A DNA stretch of 64,000 bases from Microbispora sp. H11081 (GCF_012999535.1 NZ_JABBWV010000010.1:186001-250000); one strand, 5' to 3'; numbered from the stretch's first letter, positions 1 to 8,495 are shown. Numbers and translations: made by a program. Notes: a model not told the origin generated them from the letters alone.

Positions 1-1172
1 ACTCGGGCGGGGCGCGCATCCAGGAGGGCGTGGTCTCCCTCGGCCTGTACGCGGAGATCTTCAAGCGCAACGTGCACGCCTCCGGAGTGATCCCGCAGAT
101 CTCGCTGATCATGGGCCCGTGCGCGGGCGGCGCCGTGTACTCCCCCGCGCTGACCGACTTCGTCCTGATGGTGCAGGAGAAGTCGCACATGTTCATCACC
201 GGGCCGGACGTCATCAAGACCGTGACCGGCGAGGAGGTGACGTTCGAGGAACTGGGCGGCGCGCACACGCACAACTCGAAGAGCGGCGTCGCCCACTACG
301 AGGCGTCCGACGAGCAGGACTGCCTCGACTTCGCCAGGGCGCTGCTGTCGTACCTGCCGTCCAACAACATGGACGACCCGCCGGCCTTCGACACCGAGGC
401 GGACCTGGAGACGACCGACGCGGACCGCGAGCTCGACACGCTGATCCCCGACTCGGCCAACCAGCCGTACGACATGCACACGGTCATCGGGCACGTCCTC
501 GACGACGGCGAGTTCCTCGAGGTCCACGCGGGCTTCGCGCCGAACATCGTGGTCGGATTCGGCCGGGTCGAGGGGCGTTCGGTGGGCGTCGTCGCGAACC
601 AGCCGATGCGGTTCGCCGGCACGCTCGACATCGACGCCAGCGAGAAGGCCGCCCGGTTCGTCCGCACCTGCGACGCCTTCAACATCCCGGTGCTGACCTT
701 CGTCGACGTGCCGGGCTTCCTGCCGGGCACCGGCCAGGAGTGGAACGGCATCATCAGGCGCGGCGCCAAGCTGCTCTACGCCTACGCGGAGGCGACCGTG
801 CCGCTGGTCACGGTCATCACCCGCAAGGCGTACGGCGGGGCGTACGACGTCATGGGGTCCAAGCACCTCGGCGCGGACGTCAACCTCGCCTGGCCCACCG
901 CCCAGATCGCCGTGATGGGCGCGCAGGGCGCGGTCAACATCCTCTACCGGCGCGAACTGGCCGCCGCGGACGACCCGGACGCCGCGCGGGCCCGTTTCGT
1001 CGGCGAGTACGAGGACACGCTGGCCAATCCGTATCTCGCGGCGGAACGCGGCTACGTCGACGCGGTCATCCGGCCCTCCGACACCCGGGTCCAGGTCGTC
1101 CGCGCGCTGCGCGCACTCCGCAACAAGCGGGCCGCGCTGCCCCCGAAGAAGCACGGGAACATCCCGCTGTGA
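1..1172 (+). CDS. accD: Acyl-CoA carboxylase beta subunit (carboxyltransferase), 5'-truncated
   Basis: This is the carboxyltransferase subunit that moves CO2 from carboxybiotin to acetyl- or propionyl-CoA, a cytosolic step making malonyl- or methylmalonyl-CoA. The frame is open from base 3 and starts inside the hallmark [10 protein letters not shown] block, so roughly the first quarter of the protein lies outside the window. The visible crotonase-fold part shows [25 protein letters not shown], the second-half VVANQP segment, [16 protein letters not shown] and [14 protein letters not shown], all typical of AccD5/PccB proteins. The apparent GTG at base 30 is internal, not the real start. The stop overlaps the start of the epsilon-subunit gene, which indicates translational coupling. 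Whether the preferred substrate is acetyl- or propionyl-CoA cannot be read from the sequence alone. Confidence 0.97.
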   Translation, partial: SGGARIQEGVVSLGLYAEIFKRNVHASGVIPQISLIMGPCAGGAVYSPALTDFVLMVQEKSHMFITGPDVIKTVTGEEVTFEELGGAHTHNSKSGVAHYEASDEQDCLDFARALLSYLPSNNMDDPPAFDTEADLETTDADRELDTLIPDSANQPYDMHTVIGHVLDDGEFLEVHAGFAPNIVVGFGRVEGRSVGVVANQPMRFAGTLDIDASEKAARFVRTCDAFNIPVLTFVDVPGFLPGTGQEWNGIIRRGAKLLYAYAEATVPLVTVITRKAYGGAYDVMGSKHLGADVNLAWPTAQIAVMGAQGAVNILYRRELAAADDPDAARARFVGEYEDTLANPYLAAERGYVDAVIRPSDTRVQVVRALRALRNKRAALPPKKHGNIPL

Positions 1173-1390
1173 GCGACCGGGATCCTTATCTCAGCATCGT
1201 GCGGGGGGAGGCCACCCCCGAGGAGACCGCCGCCCTGGTCGCCGCGCTGGCCGCCAGGGCGGCGGCGCCCGGCGGCCGGCCCACGCCGCCGCCGGCCGCG
1301 GCGCACTGGGGGAACCCGGCGCATCGGCTGCGTCCCGGGCTCCGGCACGGACCGGGGGCCTGGCGGCGTGCCTTCTTCCCGGGCGGCTGA
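1169..1390 (+). CDS. accE: Acyl-CoA carboxylase epsilon subunit (AccE/PccE-like)
   Basis: A 73-residue protein starting at a GTG that overlaps the stop of the beta-subunit gene (GTGA). It opens with [23 protein letters not shown], split here as [12 protein letters not shown] then [11 protein letters not shown], which is the conserved core of the small actinobacterial epsilon subunits that stabilise the alpha-beta acyl-CoA carboxylase complex. The core is followed by an Ala/Pro/Arg-rich tail with a W..P..R pattern common in these proteins. It was identified by frame and position immediately after accD; the longer open frame that runs through accD in this phase is only a shadow. Its presence argues for a methylmalonyl/malonyl-CoA-type holoenzyme rather than an unrelated carboxylase. 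Confidence 0.92.
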   Translation: MSDRDPYLSIVRGEATPEETAALVAALAARAAAPGGRPTPPPAAAHWGNPAHRLRPGLRHGPGAWRRAFFPGG

Positions 1391-1465
1391 CGCCGTCTGG
1401 CCCGTCATCCGCGACGACCACGGTCGGATTACATCGACGGAACAGGGTGTCAACTGGCTCAAGAG

Positions 1466-1498
1466 TTGGGACTATCTAGAAAGCGGGGGAATATAGTC
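1466..1498 (+). promoter_or_regulatory. Candidate promoter with inverted repeat upstream of the NYN gene
   Basis: TTGGGA (1466-1471), a 17-base spacer and GAATAT (1489-1494) form a plausible sigma-70-like promoter. The same stretch carries a perfect six-base inverted repeat, GACTAT (1470-1475) and ATAGTC (1493-1498), which would place an operator across the promoter. A strong Shine-Dalgarno (AGGAGG) follows at about 1522, just before the NYN start. This is pattern evidence only. Confidence 0.35.
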
Positions 1499-1533
1499 AG
1501 CCGATCATCTAGTGACGAGTCCAGGAGGACACC

Positions 1534-2472
1534 ATGGCCATCCCGGACTTCAGCGCACATGGCATTTCGGCCAAGTATGCCGTTCTAGTGGACGTTGGTT
1601 ACCTTTACGCGGCCGCCGGTGAAGTTCTCTTAGCGGCCAAGGAGCGTAAGGAGTACCGCGTCGCGGCGGATGAGCTGATCCAGGCGCTGCAGAAACACGC
1701 GGTCGATCGCATCCAGGGTGAGCTGCTGCGGGTCTACTGGTACGACGCCGCCCGTGACCGTGTGCCCACCGTGGACCAGCGTGTGATCGCCCAGTTGCCC
1801 TGGGTCAAGGTGCGATTGGGCAACCTCAACGCCCGTGGCCAGCAGAAGGGCGTGGACGCGCAGATCCGCAGTGACCTTGAGGCCCTCGCCCGGCACCACG
1901 CTGTGAGCGACACCGTTTTGATCGCCGGGGACGAGGACATGGTGCCCGCCGTGGAGGCCGCGCAGGCGTACGGCGTGCGCGTCCATCTGTGGGGGGTGGA
2001 GCCGCCTTTCGGCACCAACCAGGCCGAGCGGCTCGTCTGGGAGTCGGACACTGTGGAGATCCTGAGCGCCGACTTCCTGCGTCCTTTCTTCACCCGCGCC
2101 CCGGTGCCCGTTCCCGTCCCGCCCACGCCGTCGCCCGCCCAGGTCTTCGCGGGCCGTACGGTCAAGCCGATGCCGCCGAAGACGCCCGCCGGGCAGGTCG
2201 CCAAGCTGGGCCCTGGACGGCCTCGCGTGGAGGAGGTCGGCGAGCACGTGGCGCAGAAGTGGATACTGACCCGCGGCCGGGACAACATCCGCGACCTGCT
2301 GCCGGGCCCGCTGCTGCCCACGGTGATCGACACCGAGTTGCTCATCGAGGCCGAGAAAGAGCTCGGCCATTCGCTCCGGCCCTACCCTGAGGCCCGCGTG
2401 TGGCTGCGTGACGGCTTCTGGGCCCGGGTCTACCGGGAGTTCGATCTCGGAGTCGGCATTTCCAGCAAGTGA
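1534..2472 (+). CDS. NYN/PIN-domain ribonuclease-like protein
   Basis: A 312-residue cytosolic protein with an AGGAGG ribosome binding site eight bases before its ATG. Residues ~15-175 form an NYN (PIN-like) nuclease domain: an early Asp in VLVDVGYLYA, a central KGVDAQIRSDL segment and GDEDMVPAVEAAQ, which supply the acidic residues expected for divalent-metal RNA cleavage. A Pro-rich linker (~188-235) leads to a C-terminal helical region (~236-310) that may be a LOTUS-like RNA-binding module; that part is inference. Proteins of this shape are widespread single-copy genes in actinobacteria. The target RNA is not known. The gene stands alone between the carboxylase genes and the alkylation-repair genes. 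Confidence 0.85.
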   Translation: MAIPDFSAHGISAKYAVLVDVGYLYAAAGEVLLAAKERKEYRVAADELIQALQKHAVDRIQGELLRVYWYDAARDRVPTVDQRVIAQLPWVKVRLGNLNARGQQKGVDAQIRSDLEALARHHAVSDTVLIAGDEDMVPAVEAAQAYGVRVHLWGVEPPFGTNQAERLVWESDTVEILSADFLRPFFTRAPVPVPVPPTPSPAQVFAGRTVKPMPPKTPAGQVAKLGPGRPRVEEVGEHVAQKWILTRGRDNIRDLLPGPLLPTVIDTELLIEAEKELGHSLRPYPEARVWLRDGFWARVYREFDLGVGISSK

Positions 2473-2484
2473 CGTCGGTGTCGA

Positions 2485-2523
2485 GTCCCGCGCGGGACCG
2501 TTCCCGGCTCAGTGGCCGGTCCC
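2485..2523. terminator. Palindromic region after the NYN gene, possible terminator
   Basis: A 14-base perfect palindrome, GTCCCGCGCGGGAC (2485-2498), lies 12 bases after the NYN stop. An overlapping larger stem can form between GGGACCG (2494-2500) and CGGTCCC (2517-2523). There is no T-run, as is usual for terminators at this GC content. Confidence 0.4.
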
Positions 2524-2607
2524 GCGCGGCGCTCCCCGGGCCCGCCGTGACGGCGGCGTCCGATTTCCGCCAGCCCGTGCCGGTGGCCAGCGCATAACGT
2601 CGTGTGC

Positions 2608-4134
2608 GTGACCACACGACAGCTCGACTTCGACGCGTGCTATCTCGCCGTGTCCGCACGGGACTCCCGTTTCGACGGGCGCTTCTACACGGCTGTCACC
2701 ACCACCGGCATCTACTGCCGCCCGATCTGCCCCGCCCGCACTCCCGCCCGGTCCAACGTGCGCTTCTACCGCCACGCCGCCGCGGCCGAGGCCGCCGGGT
2801 TCCGGCCGTGCCGCCGCTGCCGACCCGAGCTCAGCCCTGGCGACCCCGGCTGGGACGTCCGGGCCGACCTGGTCGGACGCGCGCTGCGGCTGATCGACGA
2901 CGGGGTTGCGGACGACTCCGGCATCGCCGGGCTGGCCCGCAGGCTGCACGTGACCGAGCGGCACCTGCACCGCCTGTTCGCGGCCGAACTCGGCACAGGA
3001 CCGCTCGCCGTCGCCCGCACCCGGCGGCTGCTGCTCGCCAAGCAACTGCTCACCGAGACCACCCTTCCGATCACCGACGTCGCGTTCGCCGCCGGGTTCG
3101 GCAGCGTGCGGCAGTTCAACGCGGCCATGCGGGAGTCGTACGGCTTCGCCCCCGGCGACCTGCGCAGGGCCGGCGGACCGATGCGGGGGGCGCACGGTCC
3201 CGCCGCCGTCACGACCGGCCTCACCCTGCGACTCGGGCACCGCGAGCCGTACGACGCGCGGGCGATGCTGCGTTTCCTCGCCGCCCGGGCGATCCCCTCG
3301 GTGGAGGCGGTCCGCCGGTCGGGGGACGACGTGACGGCCTACACGCGCGCCGTCCCCGGCGGCTCGATCACGCTGCGGCCCGCGGCCGGCCACATCCGGC
3401 TCACCGTGCGGACCACCGGGACGCACCGGCTCTCCCGGCTGGTGGCGCGCTGCCGTCGTCTGCTCGACCTCGACGCCGACCCCGGGGCGGTGCGGGAGGC
3501 ACTCGGTGCGACGTCGCTCGCGCCGCTGGTGGCAGCCCGTCCCGGGCTGCGGGTGCCGGGAGCGTACGACGGGTTCGAACTGGCGGTCCGTGCGGTCGTC
3601 GGTCAGCAGATCTCGGTCGCCGGGGCCCGCACCCTGCTCGGCCGCATCGTCGCCAGGGCCGGCCTGCCCGCCGTCCCCGGCCTGTCCGGCGTTCCCGGCC
3701 TCCCCGGCGCGAACCCGGACGAGGAGGCGGCGTCCGGCGAGGTGCCGACGCTGTTCCCCACCGCCGACCTGCTCGCCACCGCCGACCTGGACGGGCTCGG
3801 GCTCACCACCCGCAGAGTCGCCACGATCAGGGCGCTGGCCGAGGCCGTCGCCTCCGGCGGGATCGACCTCGACGGCGCCCGCGACCCCGCCGACACCGTC
3901 GCGGGGCTGCTGGAGATCCCCGGCATCGGCCCGTGGACGGCCGGTTACATCGCCCTGCGCGCGCTGCGCGACCCGGACGCGTGGCCCGAGGGCGACCTCG
4001 TGCTGCGCAGGACCATGGAACGGCTCGGCGTCGTCCCCGGCGAGACCGAGCGGTGGCGGCCCTGGCGCGCGTACGCCGCGCTTCACCTGTGGAAACACGC
4101 ATCCGACACCTCGGAAGGACGCGACGAATCGTGA
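2608..4134 (+). CDS. alkA: Ada-AlkA fusion: DNA-3-methyladenine glycosylase II with Ada sensor domain
   Basis: A ~508-residue repair protein. Residues ~5-80 are the Ada zinc-binding methyl-phosphotriester sensor, with Cys in GIYCRPIC and FRPCRRCRPEL as the four expected ligands. Residues ~85-190 are an AraC-type helix-turn-helix (TERHLHRLF, FGSVRQFNAAM). From ~200 on comes the AlkA glycosylase: an AlkA N-terminal fold, the helix-hairpin-helix LLEIPGIGPWTAGY near 434-447 and the catalytic Asp in WPEGDLVLRR near 462. It would excise alkylated bases and probably also act as a methylation-activated regulator of itself and ogt. I chose GTG 2608; a GTG two codons upstream (2602) is possible. The stop overlaps the ogt start by four bases, so the two are coupled. 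A short VPGL-repeat insertion occurs near residues 353-371. Confidence 0.93.
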   Translation: MTTRQLDFDACYLAVSARDSRFDGRFYTAVTTTGIYCRPICPARTPARSNVRFYRHAAAAEAAGFRPCRRCRPELSPGDPGWDVRADLVGRALRLIDDGVADDSGIAGLARRLHVTERHLHRLFAAELGTGPLAVARTRRLLLAKQLLTETTLPITDVAFAAGFGSVRQFNAAMRESYGFAPGDLRRAGGPMRGAHGPAAVTTGLTLRLGHREPYDARAMLRFLAARAIPSVEAVRRSGDDVTAYTRAVPGGSITLRPAAGHIRLTVRTTGTHRLSRLVARCRRLLDLDADPGAVREALGATSLAPLVAARPGLRVPGAYDGFELAVRAVVGQQISVAGARTLLGRIVARAGLPAVPGLSGVPGLPGANPDEEAASGEVPTLFPTADLLATADLDGLGLTTRRVATIRALAEAVASGGIDLDGARDPADTVAGLLEIPGIGPWTAGYIALRALRDPDAWPEGDLVLRRTMERLGVVPGETERWRPWRAYAALHLWKHASDTSEGRDES

Positions 4135-4625
4135 TCGTCACGCAGACCCTGCCCACGCCCGTGGGTCCCCTCGCCCTCCTCGCCCGTGACGGCGTGCTCG
4201 TCGCCGCCGGCTTCACCGCCGACCCCGGCGAGATGTTCGCCCGGCTCTCGCCGTCCCTGCGGGCGCTCCCGATGCGGGAGGGCGATCTCGGCGACGCGGC
4301 CGAGGCCGTACGGGACTACCTCGACGGGAAGGTCGACGCGCTTGACCGGGTCCCGGCCGAGCAGCCGGGCACCCCGACCAGGCAGCGGCTGTACGAGGCG
4401 CTGCGCGCCGTGCCCGCCGGCACCACCGTGTCGTACGCGCGACTCGCGGAGCGGGCCGGGCTGCCGAGGACGGCCGCGCGGGCCGCGGGGTCGGCCTGCG
4501 CGCAGAACCTGATCGCGCCGTTCGTGCCGTGCCACCGCGTGCTGCCCTCGACCGGCGGTTACGGCGGCTACTACTACGGCTCGCCGGTCAAGGAGTGGCT
4601 GCTCGCCCACGAGTCCCGCGCCTGA
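4131..4625 (+). CDS. ogt: Methylated-DNA--protein-cysteine methyltransferase
   Basis: A 164-residue O6-alkylguanine-DNA alkyltransferase that transfers the alkyl group from damaged guanine to its own cysteine in a suicidal reaction. The active-site motif PCHRV places the acceptor Cys at residue 134; the preceding RAAGSACAQNLIAPFV and the following GGYGGYYYGSPVKEWLL are the expected surroundings. The GTG start is within the GTGA overlap with the upstream Ada-AlkA fusion, so the two form a direct-reversal plus base-excision operon for alkylation damage. Length and motif spacing are normal; nothing is missing. Confidence 0.95.
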   Translation: MIVTQTLPTPVGPLALLARDGVLVAAGFTADPGEMFARLSPSLRALPMREGDLGDAAEAVRDYLDGKVDALDRVPAEQPGTPTRQRLYEALRAVPAGTTVSYARLAERAGLPRTAARAAGSACAQNLIAPFVPCHRVLPSTGGYGGYYYGSPVKEWLLAHESRA

Positions 4626-4790
4626 CCCGATCGCCGGGCCGCCGGCGACGGCCGAGTCCTCCGGCGGGAGGACGGCCGATCCGTCACATGGGGGACCGCA
4701 CGGCCCGCGAGGTCACGTCGATGGAGGGACGCCCGCCCGCGAACGGCCGGGTTACGCTGCCGCCGGTGCCATCGACGACGGGAGCCTCGG

Positions 4791-5459
4791 GTGACCATCA
4801 GGCTGGTGATCGCCGACGACCAGGCGATGATCAGGGCCGGGCTGCGGCTCGTCGCGGAGTCCGAGCCGGGCATCGAGGTCGCCGGTGAGGCGGCCGACGG
4901 CTTCGAGGCCGTGGAGGTGACCCGGCGGCTGCGGCCCGACGTGCTGCTGCTGGACATCGCGATGCCCCGGCTGGACGGAATCGGCGCGGCCAAGCTGCTT
5001 CTCGGCGATCCTCAGCCGCCCAGGATCATCATGCTGACCACCTTCAACACCGGCGACAACCTGAAGGCCGCGCTGCGGGCCCGGGTGAACGGCTTCCTGC
5101 TCAAGACCTCGCCCCCGGAGCACCTGCTGGAGGCGGTGCGCGCCGCGGCGGCGGGCGCCGCGCTGATCGACCCCACGGTGGCCCCCCAGGTGATCGACGA
5201 CTTCGCGAGCCTGCCCGACCTCGCCGCGCCGGCCGAGCTCGGTTCGCTCAGCGAGCGCGAACTCCAGGTCCTGCGGATGGTCGCGCAAGGCCTGTCCAAT
5301 CCCGAGATCGCCCGTGGCCTGGGCATCGGCGAGGCGACCGTCAAGACGCACGTCGCCCGCGTCCTGCACAAACTCCGCCTGCGCGACCGCATCCAGGCCG
5401 TGGTGTTCGCCTACGAGACGGGGGTCGTACGGCCGGGAGAGCGGGCCGAACCGTGCTGA
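4791..5459 (+). CDS. NarL/LuxR-family response regulator
   Basis: A 222-residue two-component regulator. The receiver domain (~1-120) has the acidic pair in IADDQAM, the phospho-acceptor Asp55 in LLLDIAMPRLDG and the conserved Lys in FLLKTSPPEHL. The C-terminal LuxR helix-turn-helix (~150-212) reads SERELQVLRMVAQGLSN then EIARGLGIGEATVKTHVARV. The GTG start fits the family N-terminus. Its stop is overlapped by the start of the histidine-kinase gene, so it forms a regulator-first operon with its partner. Targets are not evident from the neighbours. Confidence 0.95.
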   Translation: MTIRLVIADDQAMIRAGLRLVAESEPGIEVAGEAADGFEAVEVTRRLRPDVLLLDIAMPRLDGIGAAKLLLGDPQPPRIIMLTTFNTGDNLKAALRARVNGFLLKTSPPEHLLEAVRAAAAGAALIDPTVAPQVIDDFASLPDLAAPAELGSLSERELQVLRMVAQGLSNPEIARGLGIGEATVKTHVARVLHKLRLRDRIQAVVFAYETGVVRPGERAEPC

Positions 5460-6649
5460 GGCGATTCGCCGGCGGCTGGCGGCCCTCCCGGCTCGACGTC
5501 CTGCTCTCCCTCGCCGTGACGGTCGCCGGGCTGGTGGAGTCGTTCGGCCGGCAGGGCTCCGAACCGTGGCAGATCGGCGATCCTTACCCGTTCGCGGCGG
5601 GCGCGGTCGCCGCAGGGCTGGTGGTGCTGCTGCGGTCCCTGTTCCCCGCGACCGCGCTCCTCCTGCTGACGGCCATCGGGTGGGCCGTGCAGGTGGCCGC
5701 CGGTCACGGGTACTACGCGGCCTGGCACTTCTACTCCACCCTGATCCTCGTCCACACCGTGGCCGGCGCGGCCGAACCCCGCAGCCGGCGCGGGCTCGCG
5801 GGGCTCGGATGCGTGCTGCTCGCCTACGCGCACCTGCAGACGCTGCAGAGCAACGACGCCGCCGAGGTCCTCATCGGCGCGATCTTCGTCGGCGTCGCGT
5901 ACGGCAGCGGCATCCTGCTGCGGCGGCAGATCGACCAGACCAGACGGCTGGCCGAGCAGACGGCCCGGCTGGAGGCCGAGCGTGAGGAGCGGGCGCGGTG
6001 GGCGGTCGCGCAGGAGCGGTCCCGCATCGCCCGGGAACTCCACGACGTCGTCTCCCACAACGTGAGCCTCATGACGTTGCACGCGGGCGGGGTGCGCAGG
6101 CTGCTCGGGGACGACCGCGCCCGCGAGCGCGACCTGCTGCTCGCGGTGGAGCAGGCCGGCCGCGAGGCGGTCGGGGAGCTCGGGCTGATGCTCGGCATGC
6201 TCCGCCAGACCGAGACCGAGACCGAGACAGGGGCCGGGGCGGGGGCGGGGGCCGGGGCGCCCTCCCCGCAGGCCGGGCTCGACCGGCTCGACGAGCTGAT
6301 CTCGCAGGTGGCGCAGGCCGGTCCGGAGGTGCGCCTGCGTGTCACGGGCGCCCCCCGGCCCCTGCCGGCAGGGCTGAGCCTGTCCGCCTACCGGGTGATC
6401 CAGGAATCCCTGACGAACGTGCTGAAGCACGCGCACGCCACGACGGTCGACGTCGTCCTCCGGTACGCGCCCGGCGAGTTGCGCGTGACCGTCGTCAACG
6501 ACGGGGTACGCGCTCACTCGGCGGGCACAGGCGGGCACGGGCTCATCGGCATGCGGGAGCGGACCGCGCTGCACGGGGGCGAACTGTCCGCCGGGCCCAC
6601 TCCATCAGGGGGCTACCGCGTGCTGGCCGTCTTCCCACTCCCCTGCTGA
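5453..6649 (+). CDS. NarL-partner sensor histidine kinase
   Basis: A 398-residue membrane kinase. The N-terminal ~150 residues contain four or five hydrophobic segments without an obvious extracellular ligand domain. The HisKA_3 dimerisation region begins near 180, with phospho-acceptor His196 in ARELHDVVSHNVSLM. The ATPase domain (~300-395) shows the N box ESLTNVLKHAHA and GHGLIGMRERTALHGG. A low-complexity (Glu-Thr)3-Gly-Ala repeat of about 17 residues (253-269) sits between the dimerisation and catalytic domains and is encoded by tandem hexanucleotides. The GTG start lies within the stop region of the response regulator, indicating coupling. The signal sensed is unknown. Confidence 0.94.
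   Translation: MLRRFAGGWRPSRLDVLLSLAVTVAGLVESFGRQGSEPWQIGDPYPFAAGAVAAGLVVLLRSLFPATALLLLTAIGWAVQVAAGHGYYAAWHFYSTLILVHTVAGAAEPRSRRGLAGLGCVLLAYAHLQTLQSNDAAEVLIGAIFVGVAYGSGILLRRQIDQTRRLAEQTARLEAEREERARWAVAQERSRIARELHDVVSHNVSLMTLHAGGVRRLLGDDRARERDLLLAVEQAGREAVGELGLMLGMLRQTETETETGAGAGAGAGAPSPQAGLDRLDELISQVAQAGPEVRLRVTGAPRPLPAGLSLSAYRVIQESLTNVLKHAHATTVDVVLRYAPGELRVTVVNDGVRAHSAGTGGHGLIGMRERTALHGGELSAGPTPSGGYRVLAVFPLPC
6211..6258 (+). repeat. Tandem hexanucleotide repeats inside the histidine kinase gene
   Basis: Three exact CGAGAC units (6211-6228) are followed by five six-base units of the form (A/C/G)GGGGC (6229-6258). They encode alternating Glu-Thr and Gly-Ala pairs in the linker between the kinase dimerisation and ATPase domains. 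Copy-number change would keep the frame and only alter linker length. Confidence 0.85.
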
Positions 6650-6692
6650 GCGCCTCACGCCTGTTGAGCGCCTCACCCGCTGAGCGCCTCAC
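6647..6692. repeat. Three copies of TGAGCGCCTCAC between convergent genes
   Basis: The exact 12-mer occurs at 6647-6658, 6665-6676 and 6681-6692. The first copy carries the stop of the histidine kinase and the third carries, on the other strand, the stop of the membrane-protein gene. Each copy is itself a short inverted repeat (TGAG/CTCA). Confidence 0.85.
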
Positions 6693-7378
6693 GCCCGCTG
6701 CGTGGCTTGTGCCCCCACGACGGGCCTCGCGGGGGTGTCGCCCGCCCACTCGTCGTCGGTCATGCGCAGCATCCTGAGCCCGATCGCCCCGGCGCCGGCC
6801 AGGTAGAGCAGCCCGCCGACGATCGTGCCCACCGGGTAGACCGGCGCCCCCAGGATGCCGGCGAGCATCGCGAACGGCGCCCACCACGGCGTACGCCGGG
6901 AGTAGGCCAGCGCGAGCCCGAGCAGGAACAGGCCGAGCAGGCCGACGAAACCGGGCACCTGGAACCCGAACGTCGCCCCGGGGTCGGCGAACGCCTCGTC
7001 CCCGATCCGGGCCCCCTGCTCGGGCGGCAGGGCCCGCTCCAACCGGGAGTAGAAGAAGTCGCCGAGCATCAGCCCGGAGAAGTTGACGACTCCGAGCAGC
7101 GCCAGGCCGCCCGCGATGTGCCCGAAGAGAACTCCCTTGTGCCGGATCAGGTGGATCATGCCGATGATCCCCGGCACCAGCAGGACCCAGCTCCAGTGCA
7201 GGAGCGAGGCGCTGACCGACACCTGCTCCGGATAGCGGCCGTAGACGCCGACGGTGTCCCCGCCCTGTCGCAGCGCCGGGTCCGCGACCACCCCCGCGAT
7301 GTAGACGAGCGGGGCGGCGACCAGGCAGAGCCCGGCCGCCGTCCGGCGGAAGGCACGTGCGTCAGAAAGCACCGACAT
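6689..7378 (-). CDS. Multi-pass membrane protein of unknown function
   Basis: A ~229-residue integral membrane protein with six or seven hydrophobic stretches, including LCLVAAPLVYIAGVVADPAL, SWVLLVPGIIGMIHL, GGLALLGVVNFSGLMLG, GFVGLLGLFLLGLALAY and VGTIVGGLLYLAGAGAIGL. I place the start at the ATG whose complement is 7376-7378 because a GAGGAG Shine-Dalgarno precedes it by seven bases; the open frame extends ten codons further up without such a site. It converges on the two-component operon and is separated from the Tad genes by a strong hairpin. No catalytic motif is visible, and I do not recognise a characterised family. Confidence 0.8.
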   Translation of the reverse strand: MSVLSDARAFRRTAAGLCLVAAPLVYIAGVVADPALRQGGDTVGVYGRYPEQVSVSASLLHWSWVLLVPGIIGMIHLIRHKGVLFGHIAGGLALLGVVNFSGLMLGDFFYSRLERALPPEQGARIGDEAFADPGATFGFQVPGFVGLLGLFLLGLALAYSRRTPWWAPFAMLAGILGAPVYPVGTIVGGLLYLAGAGAIGLRMLRMTDDEWAGDTPARPVVGAQATQRA

Positions 7379-7422
7379 GACAACTCCTCGTGTCCGTCCC
7401 GCCGCCATCGGACGGGATCGGC

Positions 7423-7493
7423 AGGGAGATTAGGCAGGGACATCCGCGCAGGTCGTCCTTCTCCGGGACGACCTGCGTTCCGCCGATCTCCCT
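7423..7493. terminator. Nested hairpins at the end of the Tad locus
   Basis: A perfect 12-bp stem with a seven-base loop (7447-7458 with 7466-7477, CGCAGGTCGTCC) is enclosed by a second pair of arms, AGGGAGAT (7423-7430) and ATCTCCCT (7486-7493). It lies just downstream of the last minus-strand Tad-locus gene and is the likely terminator of that transcription unit. Confidence 0.7.
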
Positions 7494-7538
7494 ACACGGA
7501 GCCGCGGGTCGTACGCCCACGAGTCCCGCCGGGGCGGG

Positions 7539-8495
7539 TCAGTTCTTGACGATGCTCTGGACCTCGCCGACGGGCACGTCCCTGGTGGCCGAGACCTGGA
7601 TCGGGTCGTACGCGAACGGGACGGCCTGGCCGCCCTGGGTGCCGTTGCCCACGACGTTCCAGACGCTCGTCACGGTCAGCGTGTAGATCTTGCCGGGCTG
7701 GTCGACGGAGGAGCGCAGGTAGACGACGCCGCACTCGGGTTTGCCCTCGCCGTCCTTGTCCGCTCCCTTCGTGTACGGCTTGCCGGTGGCGCCGCACCCC
7801 TTGTCGTACACCTCCGCGCGGTCGGCGCCGGTGCCCGGCTTGATCTCAAGGTGGTCCGGTGTCGCCGTGACGGTGGCGGACATAACCCCCGGCAGCGTCG
7901 CGGTGACCGACCGGGGCTCCGCCTCCGCCCCGTCCAGCCACACCCAGGTCCCCAGGTTGACGTAGCTCTTGGCGTCCGGGCTCAGCTTGATCTTCGGCTC
8001 CGGCACGGTCAGCGCGGCCCTGGCGATCTGCATCAGCTGTTCCAGCGTGATGCCTCCGGCGGGAGTGGTGCCCTCGGGCACCCAGACGAGCGGTTCGAGC
8101 CCGGCGGCGCACGAGGGTCCCGCCGGGTTGCTCGCGTCGTAGGCGACGCCCCACCACTGGCCCTCCTCGCCGACCTTGTCGCCGAACTTGTTCAGGTCCA
8201 CGTCGTAGTCCAGCCCCGCGTCCGCCGCCTGCTTCTTCTGCTGCGCCTGGAGGTTGCGCATGTCGTCGGCCGACGAGTTCGGCTCGTACCAGCAGGGGCG
8301 GGGCATCCGGTAGCCGTCGCTCTTGCCGCCGAGCCCGTTGCCCGAAAGGCCGATCTTGGAGTTGGTCAGCTTGACCCCGGCGGTGTTGCCCTGCTGGAAC
8401 GCCTCGCCGTGCGGATCGGCGGCGGCGGGCCCGCCCACCGCGAGCATGCCGCACGCCAGCAGGGACGTCACCGCGATCGCCGTTCTGCCGCTCAT
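7539..8495 (-). CDS. Secreted hypothetical protein of the Tad locus
   Basis: A 318-residue protein with a clear Sec signal peptide (SGRTAIAVTSLLACGMLAVG, then AAADP cleavage region near residue 26). The mature part has a Gln/Asp-rich helical stretch (DDMRNLQAQQKKQAADAG), conserved-looking Trp/Cys positions (CWYEP, GQWWGV, CAAGLEPLVWVPEG) and a beta-rich C-terminus ending GEVQSIVKN. No enzyme motif is seen. Its ATG overlaps the stop of the upstream lipoprotein gene by four bases, so the pair is coupled and probably acts together outside the membrane. Secreted proteins of this kind are found at the end of actinobacterial Tad loci, but their role is not established, so a pilus-accessory role is only inference from position. 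Confidence 0.8.
   Translation of the reverse strand: MSGRTAIAVTSLLACGMLAVGGPAAADPHGEAFQQGNTAGVKLTNSKIGLSGNGLGGKSDGYRMPRPCWYEPNSSADDMRNLQAQQKKQAADAGLDYDVDLNKFGDKVGEEGQWWGVAYDASNPAGPSCAAGLEPLVWVPEGTTPAGGITLEQLMQIARAALTVPEPKIKLSPDAKSYVNLGTWVWLDGAEAEPRSVTATLPGVMSATVTATPDHLEIKPGTGADRAEVYDKGCGATGKPYTKGADKDGEGKPECGVVYLRSSVDQPGKIYTLTVTSVWNVVGNGTQGGQAVPFAYDPIQVSATRDVPVGEVQSIVKN

Noticed and set aside
1052-1462. A minus-strand gene opposite the accD-accE junction
   Set aside because: It overlaps two supported plus-strand genes and has no motif or ribosome site.
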